A stretch of 51,068 bases of DNA. Origin: Dialister sp. UBA7295 (lineage in GTDB: Bacteria; Bacillota; Negativicutes; Veillonellales; Dialisteraceae). Below the pieces are notes generated by a model. The model searched no databases, was not told the origin of the DNA, and was given only the letters and a program-made list of their open reading frames with translations. The position numbers and the translations under genes are program-made. Shown in pieces: positions 7,128-15,537 of this stretch (position 1 is its first letter; every line of letters begins with the position of its first letter). The stretch spans positions 36,803 to 87,870 of the forward strand of contig DKQZ01000073.1 in the NCBI GenBank assembly GCA_002471975.1, in the 5' to 3' direction.

Positions 7128-8735
7128 ATGACTGATCAGGAAGAAATCAAGAGACGCCGTACCTTTGCCATCATTTCCCACCCGGATGCCGGCAAGACGA
7201 CACTTACAGAAAAACTCCTTCTTTACGGAGGCGCCATTCATCTGGCCGGTTCCGTAAAAGCCAGAAAGACGGCCCGTTATGCGGTTTCCGACTGGATGGA
7301 AATTGAAAAACAGCGTGGTATTTCCGTTACCAGCTCCGTGCTGCAGTTCGACTATCAGGGCTGCCGTATCAATATTCTCGACACCCCGGGGCATGCGGAC
7401 TTCTCGGAAGATACCTATCGTACCCTCATGGCTGTGGACTCGGCAGTCATGGTCATCGACGTAGCCAAAGGCGTAGAAGCGCAGACGAAAAAACTTTTCA
7501 AAGTCTGCTCCGACCGGGGTATCCCGATTTTTACCTTTGTCAATAAAATCGACCATTTTGGCAAGAATCCCTTCGACCTCATGGCGGATATTGAAGACGT
7601 GCTGGGCATCCGTTCCTGCCCCATGAACTGGCCCATCGGGGTGAATGGGGATTACACGGGCATTTATGACCGGGAAACGGAAATGTGCCACCTTTTCATC
7701 AAGGATAATGCCCATGGCGTGAAGAAACTGGAAACCATTTCCGGCAAAATGGACGATGAAGCCATTATATCCCATGTGGAACCTGAAGTGTTGGAAGCCC
7801 TTCAGGAGGACCTGGAGCTCCTCGATGAAGCAGGAGATCCTTTTGATGCGGAAAAAGTGGCCAGAGGGGAACTGACGCCCATGTTCTTTGGCTCCGCCAT
7901 GACCAACTTCGGCGTGCAGCCATTCCTGGAAAAATACCTGGAGCTCGCTCCGCCGCCGGAGGCGAGAAAAACTCTGGAAGGGACCATCGATCCCGAAGAT
8001 CCCTCTTTCTCTGCCTTTGTTTTCAAGATTCAGGCCAATATGGACCCGAAGCATCATGACCGGGTGGCATTCATGCGCATCTGCTCCGGTCTCTTTGAAA
8101 AGGGAGTCAGTGTCCTTCACCGTCAGAGCGGGAAGATGATTCGTCTCTCCCAGCCCCAGCAGTTCCTGGCAACGGAACGGCAGGTGGTGGAAAAAGCCTA
8201 TCCCGGTGACATCATCGGCGTTTTCGATACCGGTGAGCTGGGTGTAGGAGATACGGTGTGCGAAAAGAAACATCCGGTTACTTTCATTGATTTCCCCGTA
8301 TTCCCGCCGGAACTTTTTGCCCGGCTTTCCCCGGTGAGCTCCATGAAGAGAAAACAGTTCCTGAACGGCGTTACCCAGCTGGCCCAGGAAGGGGCCATCC
8401 AGGTATACAAGCAGCCTTACGTCATGGAATCCTTCATCATTGGCGCCGTAGGCCAGCTGCAGTTTGAAGTCATGAAATACCGCCTTGAGAACGAATACAA
8501 TGTCCAGGTCAATCTGGAACCTCTGGGCTACACCGCTGCCCGCTGGACCGAAGGGGATGTCCCGCCGGAAGAACTGGTAGGCATCGACAATGCCATGGTG
8601 GTTTATGACCGCCGTGAACGGCCGGTATACCTGCTCCCCAATGCATGGCAGGCAGGCTGGCTGGCACAGCGCAACCCGAAAGTCAAATTCCTCGAAAGCC
8701 CACCCCTTGGCGTAGCTGAACTGGAAGGAAACTGA
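7128..8735 (+). CDS. prfC: Peptide chain release factor 3
   Basis: 535 residues, a translational GTPase that recycles RF1/RF2 from the ribosome after termination. The G1 motif HPDAGKTT is at 18-25, G2 lies in RGISVTSSV, G3 is DTPGHADFS (about 85-93) and G4 is NKID (about 139-142). The later RF3 domains include GAVGQLQFEVMKYRLENEY, typical of RF3 rather than EF-G. Start ATG with GAGGTG upstream; a TATAAT-like box lies at 7089-7094. Single gene, followed by a weak hairpin and a heptamer array. Confidence 0.97.
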   Translation: MTDQEEIKRRRTFAIISHPDAGKTTLTEKLLLYGGAIHLAGSVKARKTARYAVSDWMEIEKQRGISVTSSVLQFDYQGCRINILDTPGHADFSEDTYRTLMAVDSAVMVIDVAKGVEAQTKKLFKVCSDRGIPIFTFVNKIDHFGKNPFDLMADIEDVLGIRSCPMNWPIGVNGDYTGIYDRETEMCHLFIKDNAHGVKKLETISGKMDDEAIISHVEPEVLEALQEDLELLDEAGDPFDAEKVARGELTPMFFGSAMTNFGVQPFLEKYLELAPPPEARKTLEGTIDPEDPSFSAFVFKIQANMDPKHHDRVAFMRICSGLFEKGVSVLHRQSGKMIRLSQPQQFLATERQVVEKAYPGDIIGVFDTGELGVGDTVCEKKHPVTFIDFPVFPPELFARLSPVSSMKRKQFLNGVTQLAQEGAIQVYKQPYVMESFIIGAVGQLQFEVMKYRLENEYNVQVNLEPLGYTAARWTEGDVPPEELVGIDNAMVVYDRRERPVYLLPNAWQAGWLAQRNPKVKFLESPPLGVAELEGN

Positions 8736-8802
8736 GACAGCTCCGGAATCTGTATTTCGAAATAATCCTGATACGGGACAGATATTTCCATATTTCATTC
8801 AT

Positions 8803-8838
8803 AAAGACCGCAAAGGTTTCCCTCTGCGGCCTTTTCTA
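8803..8838 (+). terminator. Probable terminator after prfC
   Basis: AAGACCGCA pairs with TGCGGCCTT (one mismatch) across a 10-nt loop, followed by TTTTC. Weaker than the other terminators in the window. Confidence 0.55.
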
Positions 8839-8886
8839 TTGCTTTGAGAAATGAAAAAATCCGGATGCCTGACTGCCCCTTCTAAT

Positions 8887-8928
8887 GGCTAACGGCTAAC
8901 AGCTAACGGCTAACGGCTAACGGCTAAC
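8887..8928. repeat. Heptamer array, GGCTAAC family (6 units)
   Basis: Six uninterrupted 7-bp units: five GGCTAAC and one AGCTAAC. Right-hand array to the hairpin at 8803. No open frame is sustained across it. Confidence 0.93.
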
Positions 8929-9054
8929 ACCTCATCCCCTTATTCATAAATAGTACGAATCAAGGGAGGAATAAAATATTTCTCCCATTCCTATCTAAAA
9001 ATGTTATAATAACCATAATAGTATTTTGTTTAATTTCTGAAAGGCGGTGAAGGG

Positions 9055-9990
9055 ATGGCCAGAAGAAAAGGCCTGAAACGGTGGGATGTGATTACCACGG
9101 ATGGATGGCTGAAACTCATGGGGGATACTTCCGTCATGAGCCATCTGATGATGGAAATTTTTGAACGTCTCTATGATTCCGCCGATCACATGGATAATGG
9201 CAAAAATATCGCCTCCGCCCTTCACATGGAATATCGTGCCCTCAATGCGGGTGTAGGCTGGGCAGGGGGAAAAATCAAGGACCTCATGGAAAAAGGCCTG
9301 CTGCCCCTGCAGGATAGCCAATCATCAGTAAAGAAGAAAAAAGAAGTACACTCTCTTCTGACACTGAAAGAGGATGGTATTGCCGATACGGAAGCCATTC
9401 CGGAGGAAAAAGAGGAAAAAAGGCCGCCCTGGGAATACGTCTTTGACGGGGCCGAAGGGGAGGACGGCACCTATTTCTGGATCCTGAAACCGGAAGCGGT
9501 GGAGGCATTCCGGGAAATACGGGAAGCCCGAGGTCCGGACAACCGGAAGCTGCGGAAAATTCTGGAAGAGGATGAATCCGCTTCCGGCGAAGAAGGAAAC
9601 CTTTTCTCCCGTGCGCCGCAGAACACGGTATCCCGGATCCGCAAGGTGCTGGATGAGGCTGACTATTTCCAGAGAAAATCCATTGGTGAAGATCCCTGCT
9701 GCTTCCTCTGCGGGGCAAAACGGATTTCTCTCTTAAAGGCCTATCCCTATGGTGATGGAGAACGGGAGACGAAGGGGCTTCTCTTCTGTCCCACCCATGG
9801 CACTCTTTTTTCAGCCCATCTGATTTCATTCAATGAGCGGGGGGAACTTCTTGTTTCCACAAAGCTCAGTGAAGAAGAGCGAAAACTTTTCCATCTGAAC
9901 GAAGGAGAAAAGGCCAAAGGACCCTTCATCCGCCGCCGTATGGCAGCACATCGCAAAATTTTCAACCAGGAAGCGAGGAAATCCAAATGA
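9055..9990 (+). CDS. HNH-like zinc-finger protein, probably degenerate nuclease
   Basis: 311 residues, no signal peptide. The C-terminal region has C216-x2-C219 and C245-x2-H248 with the flanking pattern GLLFCPTHGTLFSAHLISF, the layout of HNH endonucleases of restriction type (CxxC, then LLLCPTHHRLFD-LISF). The catalytic AAHI-type histidine that should lie between the two knuckles is missing; the sequence there reads LLKAYPYGDGE. The N-terminal part (about 17-85, ending ALNAGVGWAGGKIKDLM) resembles the accessory helical domain often joined to such HNH domains. The middle is charged and probably a linker. Its last four bases overlap dcd (ATGA), so the two are coupled. It may bind DNA without cutting it. 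Confidence 0.7.
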   Translation: MARRKGLKRWDVITTDGWLKLMGDTSVMSHLMMEIFERLYDSADHMDNGKNIASALHMEYRALNAGVGWAGGKIKDLMEKGLLPLQDSQSSVKKKKEVHSLLTLKEDGIADTEAIPEEKEEKRPPWEYVFDGAEGEDGTYFWILKPEAVEAFREIREARGPDNRKLRKILEEDESASGEEGNLFSRAPQNTVSRIRKVLDEADYFQRKSIGEDPCCFLCGAKRISLLKAYPYGDGERETKGLLFCPTHGTLFSAHLISFNERGELLVSTKLSEEERKLFHLNEGEKAKGPFIRRRMAAHRKIFNQEARKSK

Positions 9991-10508
9991 TCTTATCCGG
10001 CAGAGAAATCGTCCGTCACATGGGAGAAGAAATCATTATTGATCCCTTTGATCCGAAAAAAGTCAATCCCAACAGTTACAATCTCACCCTGGCTGATGAG
10101 CTCATGGTCTATGACAATCATGAACTGGATATGAAGAAGCCGAATCTGGGCCACATGCTCCATATTCCCGAGGAGGGAATCGTGCTCCAGCCGAACAGGC
10201 TCTATCTGGGACGAACTCATGAATATACGAAGACGAAATGCTTTGTTCCCATGCTGGAAGGACGCTCTTCCATCGGCCGCCTGGGCCTATTCATTCATGT
10301 CACCGCAGGATTTGGCGATGTGGGTTTTGCGGGATACTGGACACTGGAAATGTTCTGTGTCCAGCCGATCCGTATTTATGCGGGAGTGGAAATCTGCCAA
10401 ATCTATTTCCATACGGTTCTTGGGGAAGCAGACAGTTATAACGGTGGAAAGTATCAGAATAATAAAGGAATTCAGCCGAGCCTTCTTTACAAAGATTTTG
10501 AAAAGTAG
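9987..10508 (+). CDS. dcd: dCTP deaminase
   Basis: 173 residues. Deaminates dCTP to dUTP for dTMP synthesis; some relatives also hydrolyse dUTP. Conserved features are the N-terminal DPFDPKKVNPNSYNLTL, the nucleotide-binding LEGRSSIGRLGLFIH and the segment GFGDVGFAGYWTLEM, whose Glu is the catalytic residue of the trimeric dUTPase/Dcd fold. YNGGKYQNNKGIQPS is the usual C-terminal signature. It starts within the stop of the HNH-like gene (ATGA overlap). Whether it is mono- or bifunctional cannot be told. Confidence 0.95.
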   Translation: MILSGREIVRHMGEEIIIDPFDPKKVNPNSYNLTLADELMVYDNHELDMKKPNLGHMLHIPEEGIVLQPNRLYLGRTHEYTKTKCFVPMLEGRSSIGRLGLFIHVTAGFGDVGFAGYWTLEMFCVQPIRIYAGVEICQIYFHTVLGEADSYNGGKYQNNKGIQPSLLYKDFEK

Positions 10509-10532
10509 TATTATAATAATAACTTTATAACA

Positions 10533-10589
10533 TGGAGCGAAGCAGCTTGCAGTTTGCATGGATTTTTTCTGTGCGGCAGGCTGTTTTTT
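10533..10589 (+). terminator. Probable terminator after dcd
   Basis: CAGCTTGC pairs with GCAGGCTG (one G-U) across a long loop, followed by seven Ts. It separates dcd from the TRAP operon. Confidence 0.5.
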
Positions 10590-10676
10590 TGTTTCATGAC
10601 TTTTGAAAGCCACTGGAATTCAAAAGGATGGAAGCAGGCTTTCATTTCCAAGAGGGTATTCAAGGAGGACAGTATT

Positions 10677-11657
10677 ATGAAAAAGGCATTGAAAAAACTG
10701 ATGGTAGCTGGCGCTCTCTGCCTGGCTGGTACAGCTCTGATTGCAGGCTGCGGCGGTGGAGCATCCAGTGGTTCTGCAGGCGGCGGAAAACAGTTCCTGA
10801 ACATCGCAACCGGCGGTACGGCAGGCACCTATTATCCACTGGGCGGCGCTCTGGCAGAACTTCTGAACCAGAATATTAAAGGCATGAATGCATCTGCCCA
10901 GTCCACCGGTGCATCCGTTGCAAACGTCAATATGCTGAAAGACGGCTCCGTAGACCTGGCATTCATCCAGAATGATATTTCCTACTATGCGGCAAATGGC
11001 AAGGAAATGTTCAAAGATAATAAAGTAGACAGCCTCCGCGGCATCGCTGCCCTCTATCCGGAAACCATTCAGTTCGTAACCACCCAGGATAAAGGAATCA
11101 AGACTATTGCTGACCTGAAGGGCAAGAAGGTCGCAGTTGGCGCATCCGGTTCCGGTGCAGAAGCAAACTGCCGTCAGATTCTTGAAGCTAACGGCATCAC
11201 TTATAATGATATCGACGTACAGTACCTCTCCTTCGGCGAAGCTGCTGATGCTCTGAAGGATGGCAACGTAGATGTAGGCGTAGTTGTAGCCGGCTATCCG
11301 ACCGCAGCTATTCAGGACCTGGCTGCCAACAGATCCGCAGCTATCGTAAACCTGGATGAAAAGACCATCGATACCCTGATGAAGAAATATCCGTACTATA
11401 CCAAGATGACCATTCCAAAGGGAACCTACCCCGGACAGGATGCGGACGTTCAGACCGTAGCCGTAAAGTGCATCATCGTTGGTACCGATAAAATCAATGA
11501 TGACCTGGGCGGCCAGATCGCAAAAGCCATCTATGAACACCTGGATCGTATGAAAGCTGCTCATGCCGTAGGCAAGTACATCACGAAGGATACCGCCCTC
11601 GAAGGCATGTCCATCAAGATGAACGCAGGCGCAGAAAAGTACCTGAAGGCAAAATAA
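10677..11657 (+). CDS. TAXI-family TRAP solute-binding lipoprotein
   Basis: 326 residues from the ATG at 10677 (AAGGAGGA ribosome site). Lipoprotein signal with lipobox LIAGC (near residues 19-23). The mature domain starts FLNIATGGTAGTYYPLGGALAELLN, the hallmark of TAXI proteins (TRAP-associated extracytoplasmic immunogenic), and contains DLKGKKVAVGASGSGAE. It captures a small organic acid or amino acid outside the membrane and passes it to the fused TRAP permease encoded downstream; the ligand is unknown. Longer upstream starts are unlikely because they run through the dcd terminator. Confidence 0.95.
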   Translation: MKKALKKLMVAGALCLAGTALIAGCGGGASSGSAGGGKQFLNIATGGTAGTYYPLGGALAELLNQNIKGMNASAQSTGASVANVNMLKDGSVDLAFIQNDISYYAANGKEMFKDNKVDSLRGIAALYPETIQFVTTQDKGIKTIADLKGKKVAVGASGSGAEANCRQILEANGITYNDIDVQYLSFGEAADALKDGNVDVGVVVAGYPTAAIQDLAANRSAAIVNLDEKTIDTLMKKYPYYTKMTIPKGTYPGQDADVQTVAVKCIIVGTDKINDDLGGQIAKAIYEHLDRMKAAHAVGKYITKDTALEGMSIKMNAGAEKYLKAK

Positions 11658-11690
11658 GGAAGAATCCTGACAGGATCCAACCTTGCATAG

Positions 11691-11730
11691 AAAGGAGGGA
11701 GAACGGACCTGTTGGTCCGTTCTCGCTTTC
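11691..11730 (+). promoter_or_regulatory. Shine-Dalgarno site split from its start codon by a hairpin
   Basis: AAAGGAGG (11691-11698) is followed directly by a perfect 11-bp stem (11699-11709 with 11714-11724, loop TGTT), then six bases and the ATG at 11731. No in-frame start codon lies at normal distance, so the hairpin probably brings the site to an effective 6-base spacing. It may also shield the upstream mRNA 3' end. Confidence 0.7.
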
Positions 11731-12255
11731 ATGAGAAAACAAAAAAACGGGAAACTTGAAACAGTGATGATTGTTTTCGGAATCATCATATGCCTTATCG
11801 TGGCGGTGGGCGGATACTGGATCCGCATGCCCTACGTATTCGGGCAGACGGCAGATGGCTTCGTGCTGAGGCAGAGGGTGGACTCGGGAACCCCGGTTAC
11901 CCTCACTTATCACCATTCCGTCCAGAAAACGATGATTTACGAATATCTGGAAGTCAACAAGATTACAGATGGTTTTGTTCTTAAATCCACCAGGTATCAA
12001 TCCATGGGGGTGGGGCTGCCTTTCTCGGCTGATGAAGGCAAGTTCCGGGAAGAAAACGGCTGGTTCATTCTGGAAGACATCAACCGGAGATATCCGGAAC
12101 TTTCCATCCGCAACGGAGTCACCAATCATGGCGTGCTGACCGTTGGGGATACGAATTACAATCTCGACGAGCTCGTCCCGCTGGGAAAGGAATTAAAGCT
12201 GTATGTAGCACCGCTGTATAAAGGGTGGTACATGAAAAAAGAAATCAGGAGTTGA
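11731..12255 (+). CDS. DUF1850 protein of a TRAP operon
   Basis: 174 residues from the ATG at 11731. A basic start (MRKQKNGK) precedes one transmembrane segment (about 12-30, VMIVFGIIICLIVAVGGYW), then a short exported domain with SGTPVTLTYHHSVQKT and EYLEV, typical of DUF1850. Members of this family regularly lie between TAXI binding proteins and fused TRAP permeases, as here, and are thought to assist the transporter; the mechanism is not known. The open frame can be read from a TTG at 11683, but that would place the hairpin inside the coding region. Confidence 0.85.
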   Translation: MRKQKNGKLETVMIVFGIIICLIVAVGGYWIRMPYVFGQTADGFVLRQRVDSGTPVTLTYHHSVQKTMIYEYLEVNKITDGFVLKSTRYQSMGVGLPFSADEGKFREENGWFILEDINRRYPELSIRNGVTNHGVLTVGDTNYNLDELVPLGKELKLYVAPLYKGWYMKKEIRS

Positions 12256-12260
12256 TCACA

Positions 12261-14240
12261 TTGGCTGATTTAGAGAAAAAAGAGACTGGCGCAGGAGCCC
12301 CGCCGGCTGAGGGAGAGCTCAGCGAGGAACTGCAGGCCAAATTAAAGGCTCTCGACAAAGAATCAAATACGGCAGATTATACAGGCATCTGTGGAACTAT
12401 TATTTCCATCATCTGTATCTGCTTTTCCCTCTTTCAGATTTATACCGGTATCTTTGGCGCCAGGGACGCCATGATCCAGCGCTGTATCCATCTTTCTTTC
12501 GGCATCTGCCTGGTTTTCCTGCTCTGCCCGACTAAGAAATCCTGGATCAAAAACGGCCGGTTCAATCCTCTTGACGTGATTCTGGCCATCCTGGCCATGA
12601 TTCCGCCGATTTACATCCTGGTCAATTACCAGGCCCTGATCCTCCGCGCCGGTACTGTTACACCGACCGATGCGATTATCGGGACTCTTGGCATGCTCAT
12701 GGTATTGGAAGCTGCCCGCCGTATCGTAGGCCTTCCGATTGTTATCGTAGTTGTATGCTTCCTGGCTTACGGGTTCCTCGGACCTTACATGCCGGGGCCT
12801 CTGGCGCACAGGGGCCTCACCATCAACCAGATGGTAGGCCATATCTTCTTTACTACGGAAGGTGTTTTCGGTATTCCGCTGGGCGTATCGTCCACATTTA
12901 TTTTCCTCTTCATCCTCTTCGGTGCCTACCTTGAAAAGACAGGGCTTGGCAAATTCTTCATTGATATCGCCAATGCCATTGCCGGCTGGGCTTCCGGCGG
13001 TCCTGCAAAAGTAGCTGTTATTTCCTCGGCTCTCCAGGGGACCATTTCCGGTTCTTCCGTAGCAAACGTCGTAGGCTCCGGTTCTTTCACCATCCCGATG
13101 ATGAAGAAACTGGGGTATCACAAAAACTTCGCGGGCGCCGTAGAAGCAGCCGCATCGACCGGCGGCCAGCTGATGCCGCCAATCATGGGCGCCGCAGCTT
13201 TCCTGATGGCTGAATTCGTCGGCGTACCGTATATGGAAGTCGTCAAGGCAGCTGTTGTTCCGGCCATTCTCTATTTCCTCGGCGTATTCCTGGGCGTTCA
13301 TTTTGAAGCCAAGAAAAACAACCTGAAAGGGACTCCGAGAAGCCAGCTTCCGCCCTGGGGCGAAATCATGAAGGAAGAAGGCCATCTGGCCATTCCGCTG
13401 ATTGCTATCATCGGTCTCCTTGCTTCCGGCTATACCCCGATGAAAGCAGCCCTGGCAGGTATCTTTATTTCCATCCTTACTGCCATGCTCCGCAAGAATA
13501 CCCGCATGACCATTCCGGATATCGTTGATGGACTTGTCAAAGGCGCCAGAGGCGCTCTGGGCGTCATCATTGCCTGCGCATCGGCCGGCATGATTATCGG
13601 TATCGTCACAAAGACCGGTGTAGGTTTGAAACTGGCATCTGCCCTCGTCACTGTGGCAGCAGGTAACTTTATGCTTCTCCTTGTCTGCACTATGCTGACA
13701 TCCCTCATCCTTGGCATGGGTGTTCCGACGACGGCAAACTACGTCATCACTTCCACTATTGCTGCTCCGGCCCTCATCCAGCTGGGGGTACCGATCCTGG
13801 CTGCTCACATGTTTGTATTCTACTTCGGCATTATCGCCGATATCACTCCTCCGGTAGCCCTGGCAGCTTATGCAGGGTCCGCTATTTCCGGCGGCGATCC
13901 GTTGAAGACCGGTGTCAATGCATCGAAACTGGGCATCGCGGCCTTTATCATACCTTATGTATTCGTCCTGTCGCCATCCATCCTTGGGATCGGGGCTACC
14001 TTCTTCAGCGTCGCCTTTACAACTATTACTGCCCTCATCGGTATGACCGGTATTTCCGGGGCCATGATTGGCCAGTTCTATACAAAAGCCAATCCGCTTG
14101 AGAGAATTATTCTTCTGGCAGGAGGTCTCTGCCTGATTGATCCTCATACCCTCACCGATATCATCGGTATCGCTATCCTGGCCGGTGTCTTTGCCCTCCA
14201 GTACTTCCGTGTAAAGAAAGCAAAAGCTGCTGAAGTTTGA
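12261..14240 (+). CDS. Fused TRAP transporter permease (4TM/12TM)
   Basis: 659 residues from a TTG at 12261, chosen because TCAGGAG lies 8 bases upstream and just overlaps the DUF1850 stop; a GTG at 12225 is the alternative. The N-terminal part (to about residue 190) holds the small DctQ-like helices and the rest the large DctM-like 12-helix part, in the single-chain arrangement that pairs with TAXI proteins. Conserved segments are ALQGTISGSSVANVVGSGSF, STGGQLMPPIMGAAAFLMAE and LGMGVPTTANYVITS. Uptake is expected to be driven by an ion gradient. A strong terminator follows. Confidence 0.95.
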   Translation: MADLEKKETGAGAPPAEGELSEELQAKLKALDKESNTADYTGICGTIISIICICFSLFQIYTGIFGARDAMIQRCIHLSFGICLVFLLCPTKKSWIKNGRFNPLDVILAILAMIPPIYILVNYQALILRAGTVTPTDAIIGTLGMLMVLEAARRIVGLPIVIVVVCFLAYGFLGPYMPGPLAHRGLTINQMVGHIFFTTEGVFGIPLGVSSTFIFLFILFGAYLEKTGLGKFFIDIANAIAGWASGGPAKVAVISSALQGTISGSSVANVVGSGSFTIPMMKKLGYHKNFAGAVEAAASTGGQLMPPIMGAAAFLMAEFVGVPYMEVVKAAVVPAILYFLGVFLGVHFEAKKNNLKGTPRSQLPPWGEIMKEEGHLAIPLIAIIGLLASGYTPMKAALAGIFISILTAMLRKNTRMTIPDIVDGLVKGARGALGVIIACASAGMIIGIVTKTGVGLKLASALVTVAAGNFMLLLVCTMLTSLILGMGVPTTANYVITSTIAAPALIQLGVPILAAHMFVFYFGIIADITPPVALAAYAGSAISGGDPLKTGVNASKLGIAAFIIPYVFVLSPSILGIGATFFSVAFTTITALIGMTGISGAMIGQFYTKANPLERIILLAGGLCLIDPHTLTDIIGIAILAGVFALQYFRVKKAKAAEV

Positions 14241-14252
14241 GAAATTTTTACT

Positions 14253-14283
14253 AAAACTGCTCCATGAAATGGGGCAGTTTTTT
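14253..14283 (+). terminator. Intrinsic terminator of the TRAP operon
   Basis: A 13-bp stem (AAAACTGCTCCAT arm, one G-U), GAA loop and a T run. Confidence 0.93.
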
Positions 14284-14363
14284 AGTGCAGAATTTTCCAC
14301 AAGGGTCTCCAATTTTTCCAAAATAGAGTACAATAGAAATAACTATATTTTCGGAGGTAAAAC

Positions 14364-15305
14364 ATGGACCGGATTGCCGTGCTCGTTCCCTGCTGGAATG
14401 AAGGGCTTACGATAGAAAAAGTGGTGAAGGACTTTAAAAGAGTCCTTCCGGAAGCAGTGATATATGTATATGACAACAATTCCACCGACGGCACGGCAGA
14501 ACTTGCCATCAGGGCGGGAGCCGTGGTAAGGCATGAATACCGTCAGGGAAAGGGCAATGTGATCCGCTCCATGTTCCGGGATATCGATGCGGACTGCTAT
14601 GTCATGGTGGATGGGGACGATACGTATCCTGCGGAAAATGCCAGGGACATGGTGAATCTGGTGTTGGAGGGAAAGGCGGATATGGTCATTGGGGACCGAT
14701 TGTCGTCCACTTATTTTGAAGAAAATAAAAGGCCTTTCCACAATTCCGGAAACGTCCTGGTACGGCGGTTTATCAATATGTTCTGGGGAGAAAATGCCCA
14801 TGAGGTCAAGGACGTCATGACGGGATACCGTGCCTTTTCGCCCATGTTTGTGAAGACGTTTCCCGTCCTTTCCAAAGGCTTTGAAATAGAAACGGAAATG
14901 ACCATCCATGCCCTGGACAAGAACCTCCTCCTTGCCAATGTACCCGTGACCTACCGGGACCGGCCGAAGGGAAGTGTTTCCAAACTTCATACCTTCCGCG
15001 ATGGATTTAAAGTTTTGAAGACCATTTTTATGCTCTATAAAGATTACCGGCCGCTCCGTTTTTTCTCCATGGCTGCACTTCTGATGGCCCTGATTTCCCT
15101 CATCCTCTTTATTCCGGTTTTTCATCAATACATGGTCACCGGCCTCGTGCCAAAGATGCCGACTCTCGTGACATCCGGATTTTTCATGATGGCCGCTCTC
15201 GTTTCTTTCGGTATCGGTCTTGTGCTGGATACGGAAGTGAAGAACGCCAGAAAAAATCTGGAAATACAGATGAATATGATTCGCATACTGCTCAGAAAAT
15301 CGTAG
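14364..15305 (+). CDS. Family 2 glycosyltransferase, polyprenyl-phosphate sugar synthase type
   Basis: 313 residues. GT-A fold: AVLVPCWNEG (5-14), YDNNSTDGT, the DxD-like VDGDDTYPAEN (about 91-101), then the acceptor region DVMTGYRAF and GFEIETEM. Two transmembrane helices close the protein (about 232-252 and 268-288), as in dolichyl/undecaprenyl-phosphate glucose or mannose synthases. It probably loads a sugar onto undecaprenyl phosphate on the inner face of the membrane. GtrA and two GT39 transferases nearby on the opposite strand fit as flippase and users of the lipid-linked sugar. AGGAGG is absent; CGGAGG lies 7 bases before the ATG. Confidence 0.9.
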   Translation: MDRIAVLVPCWNEGLTIEKVVKDFKRVLPEAVIYVYDNNSTDGTAELAIRAGAVVRHEYRQGKGNVIRSMFRDIDADCYVMVDGDDTYPAENARDMVNLVLEGKADMVIGDRLSSTYFEENKRPFHNSGNVLVRRFINMFWGENAHEVKDVMTGYRAFSPMFVKTFPVLSKGFEIETEMTIHALDKNLLLANVPVTYRDRPKGSVSKLHTFRDGFKVLKTIFMLYKDYRPLRFFSMAALLMALISLILFIPVFHQYMVTGLVPKMPTLVTSGFFMMAALVSFGIGLVLDTEVKNARKNLEIQMNMIRILLRKS

Positions 15306-15322
15306 GAGTCACTGGTGCCGGT

Positions 15323-15350
15323 CGTTCTTCGTGATTCGTGGTTCGTGATT
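15323..15350. repeat. Heptamer array, CGTGATT family (4 units)
   Basis: CGTTCTT, CGTGATT, CGTGGTT, CGTGATT: left-hand orientation, upstream of the hairpin at 15379. Confidence 0.85.
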
Positions 15351-15378
15351 CGGAAGCGGAAGATTTATTATAATGAGC

Positions 15379-15420
15379 AAAAGGGCCGACCGTGAAAAGC
15401 CTTCACGGTCGGCCCTTTTG
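15379..15420 (+). terminator. Strong bidirectional terminator between convergent genes
   Basis: A perfect 18-bp stem (AAAAGGGCCGACC arm) with a 5-nt loop and TTTT on both strands. It lies between the glycosyltransferase and gtrA, which converge, and is the core of a two-sided heptamer element. Confidence 0.95.
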
Positions 15421-15445
15421 TTGTTTGTTTCAATAAAAATGACGG

Positions 15446-15536
15446 ATCATCGAAGAACGAACATCGAACATCGAAAACTGCTAATGGCCAATGGCCAACG
15501 GCCAACGGCTAACGGCTAACTGCTAACTGCTAAAAA
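15446..15536. repeat. Heptamer array with in-phase family switch (13 units)
   Basis: Thirteen 7-bp units without a single phase slip: about five of AACATCG type, then eight of the CTAACGG/CCAACGG/CTAACTG type, ending two bases before the gtrA stop codon. The segment TTTCAATAAAAATG before it (15428-15441) recurs at 32233-32246 in another element. Confidence 0.93.
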
Positions 15537-15537
15537 C

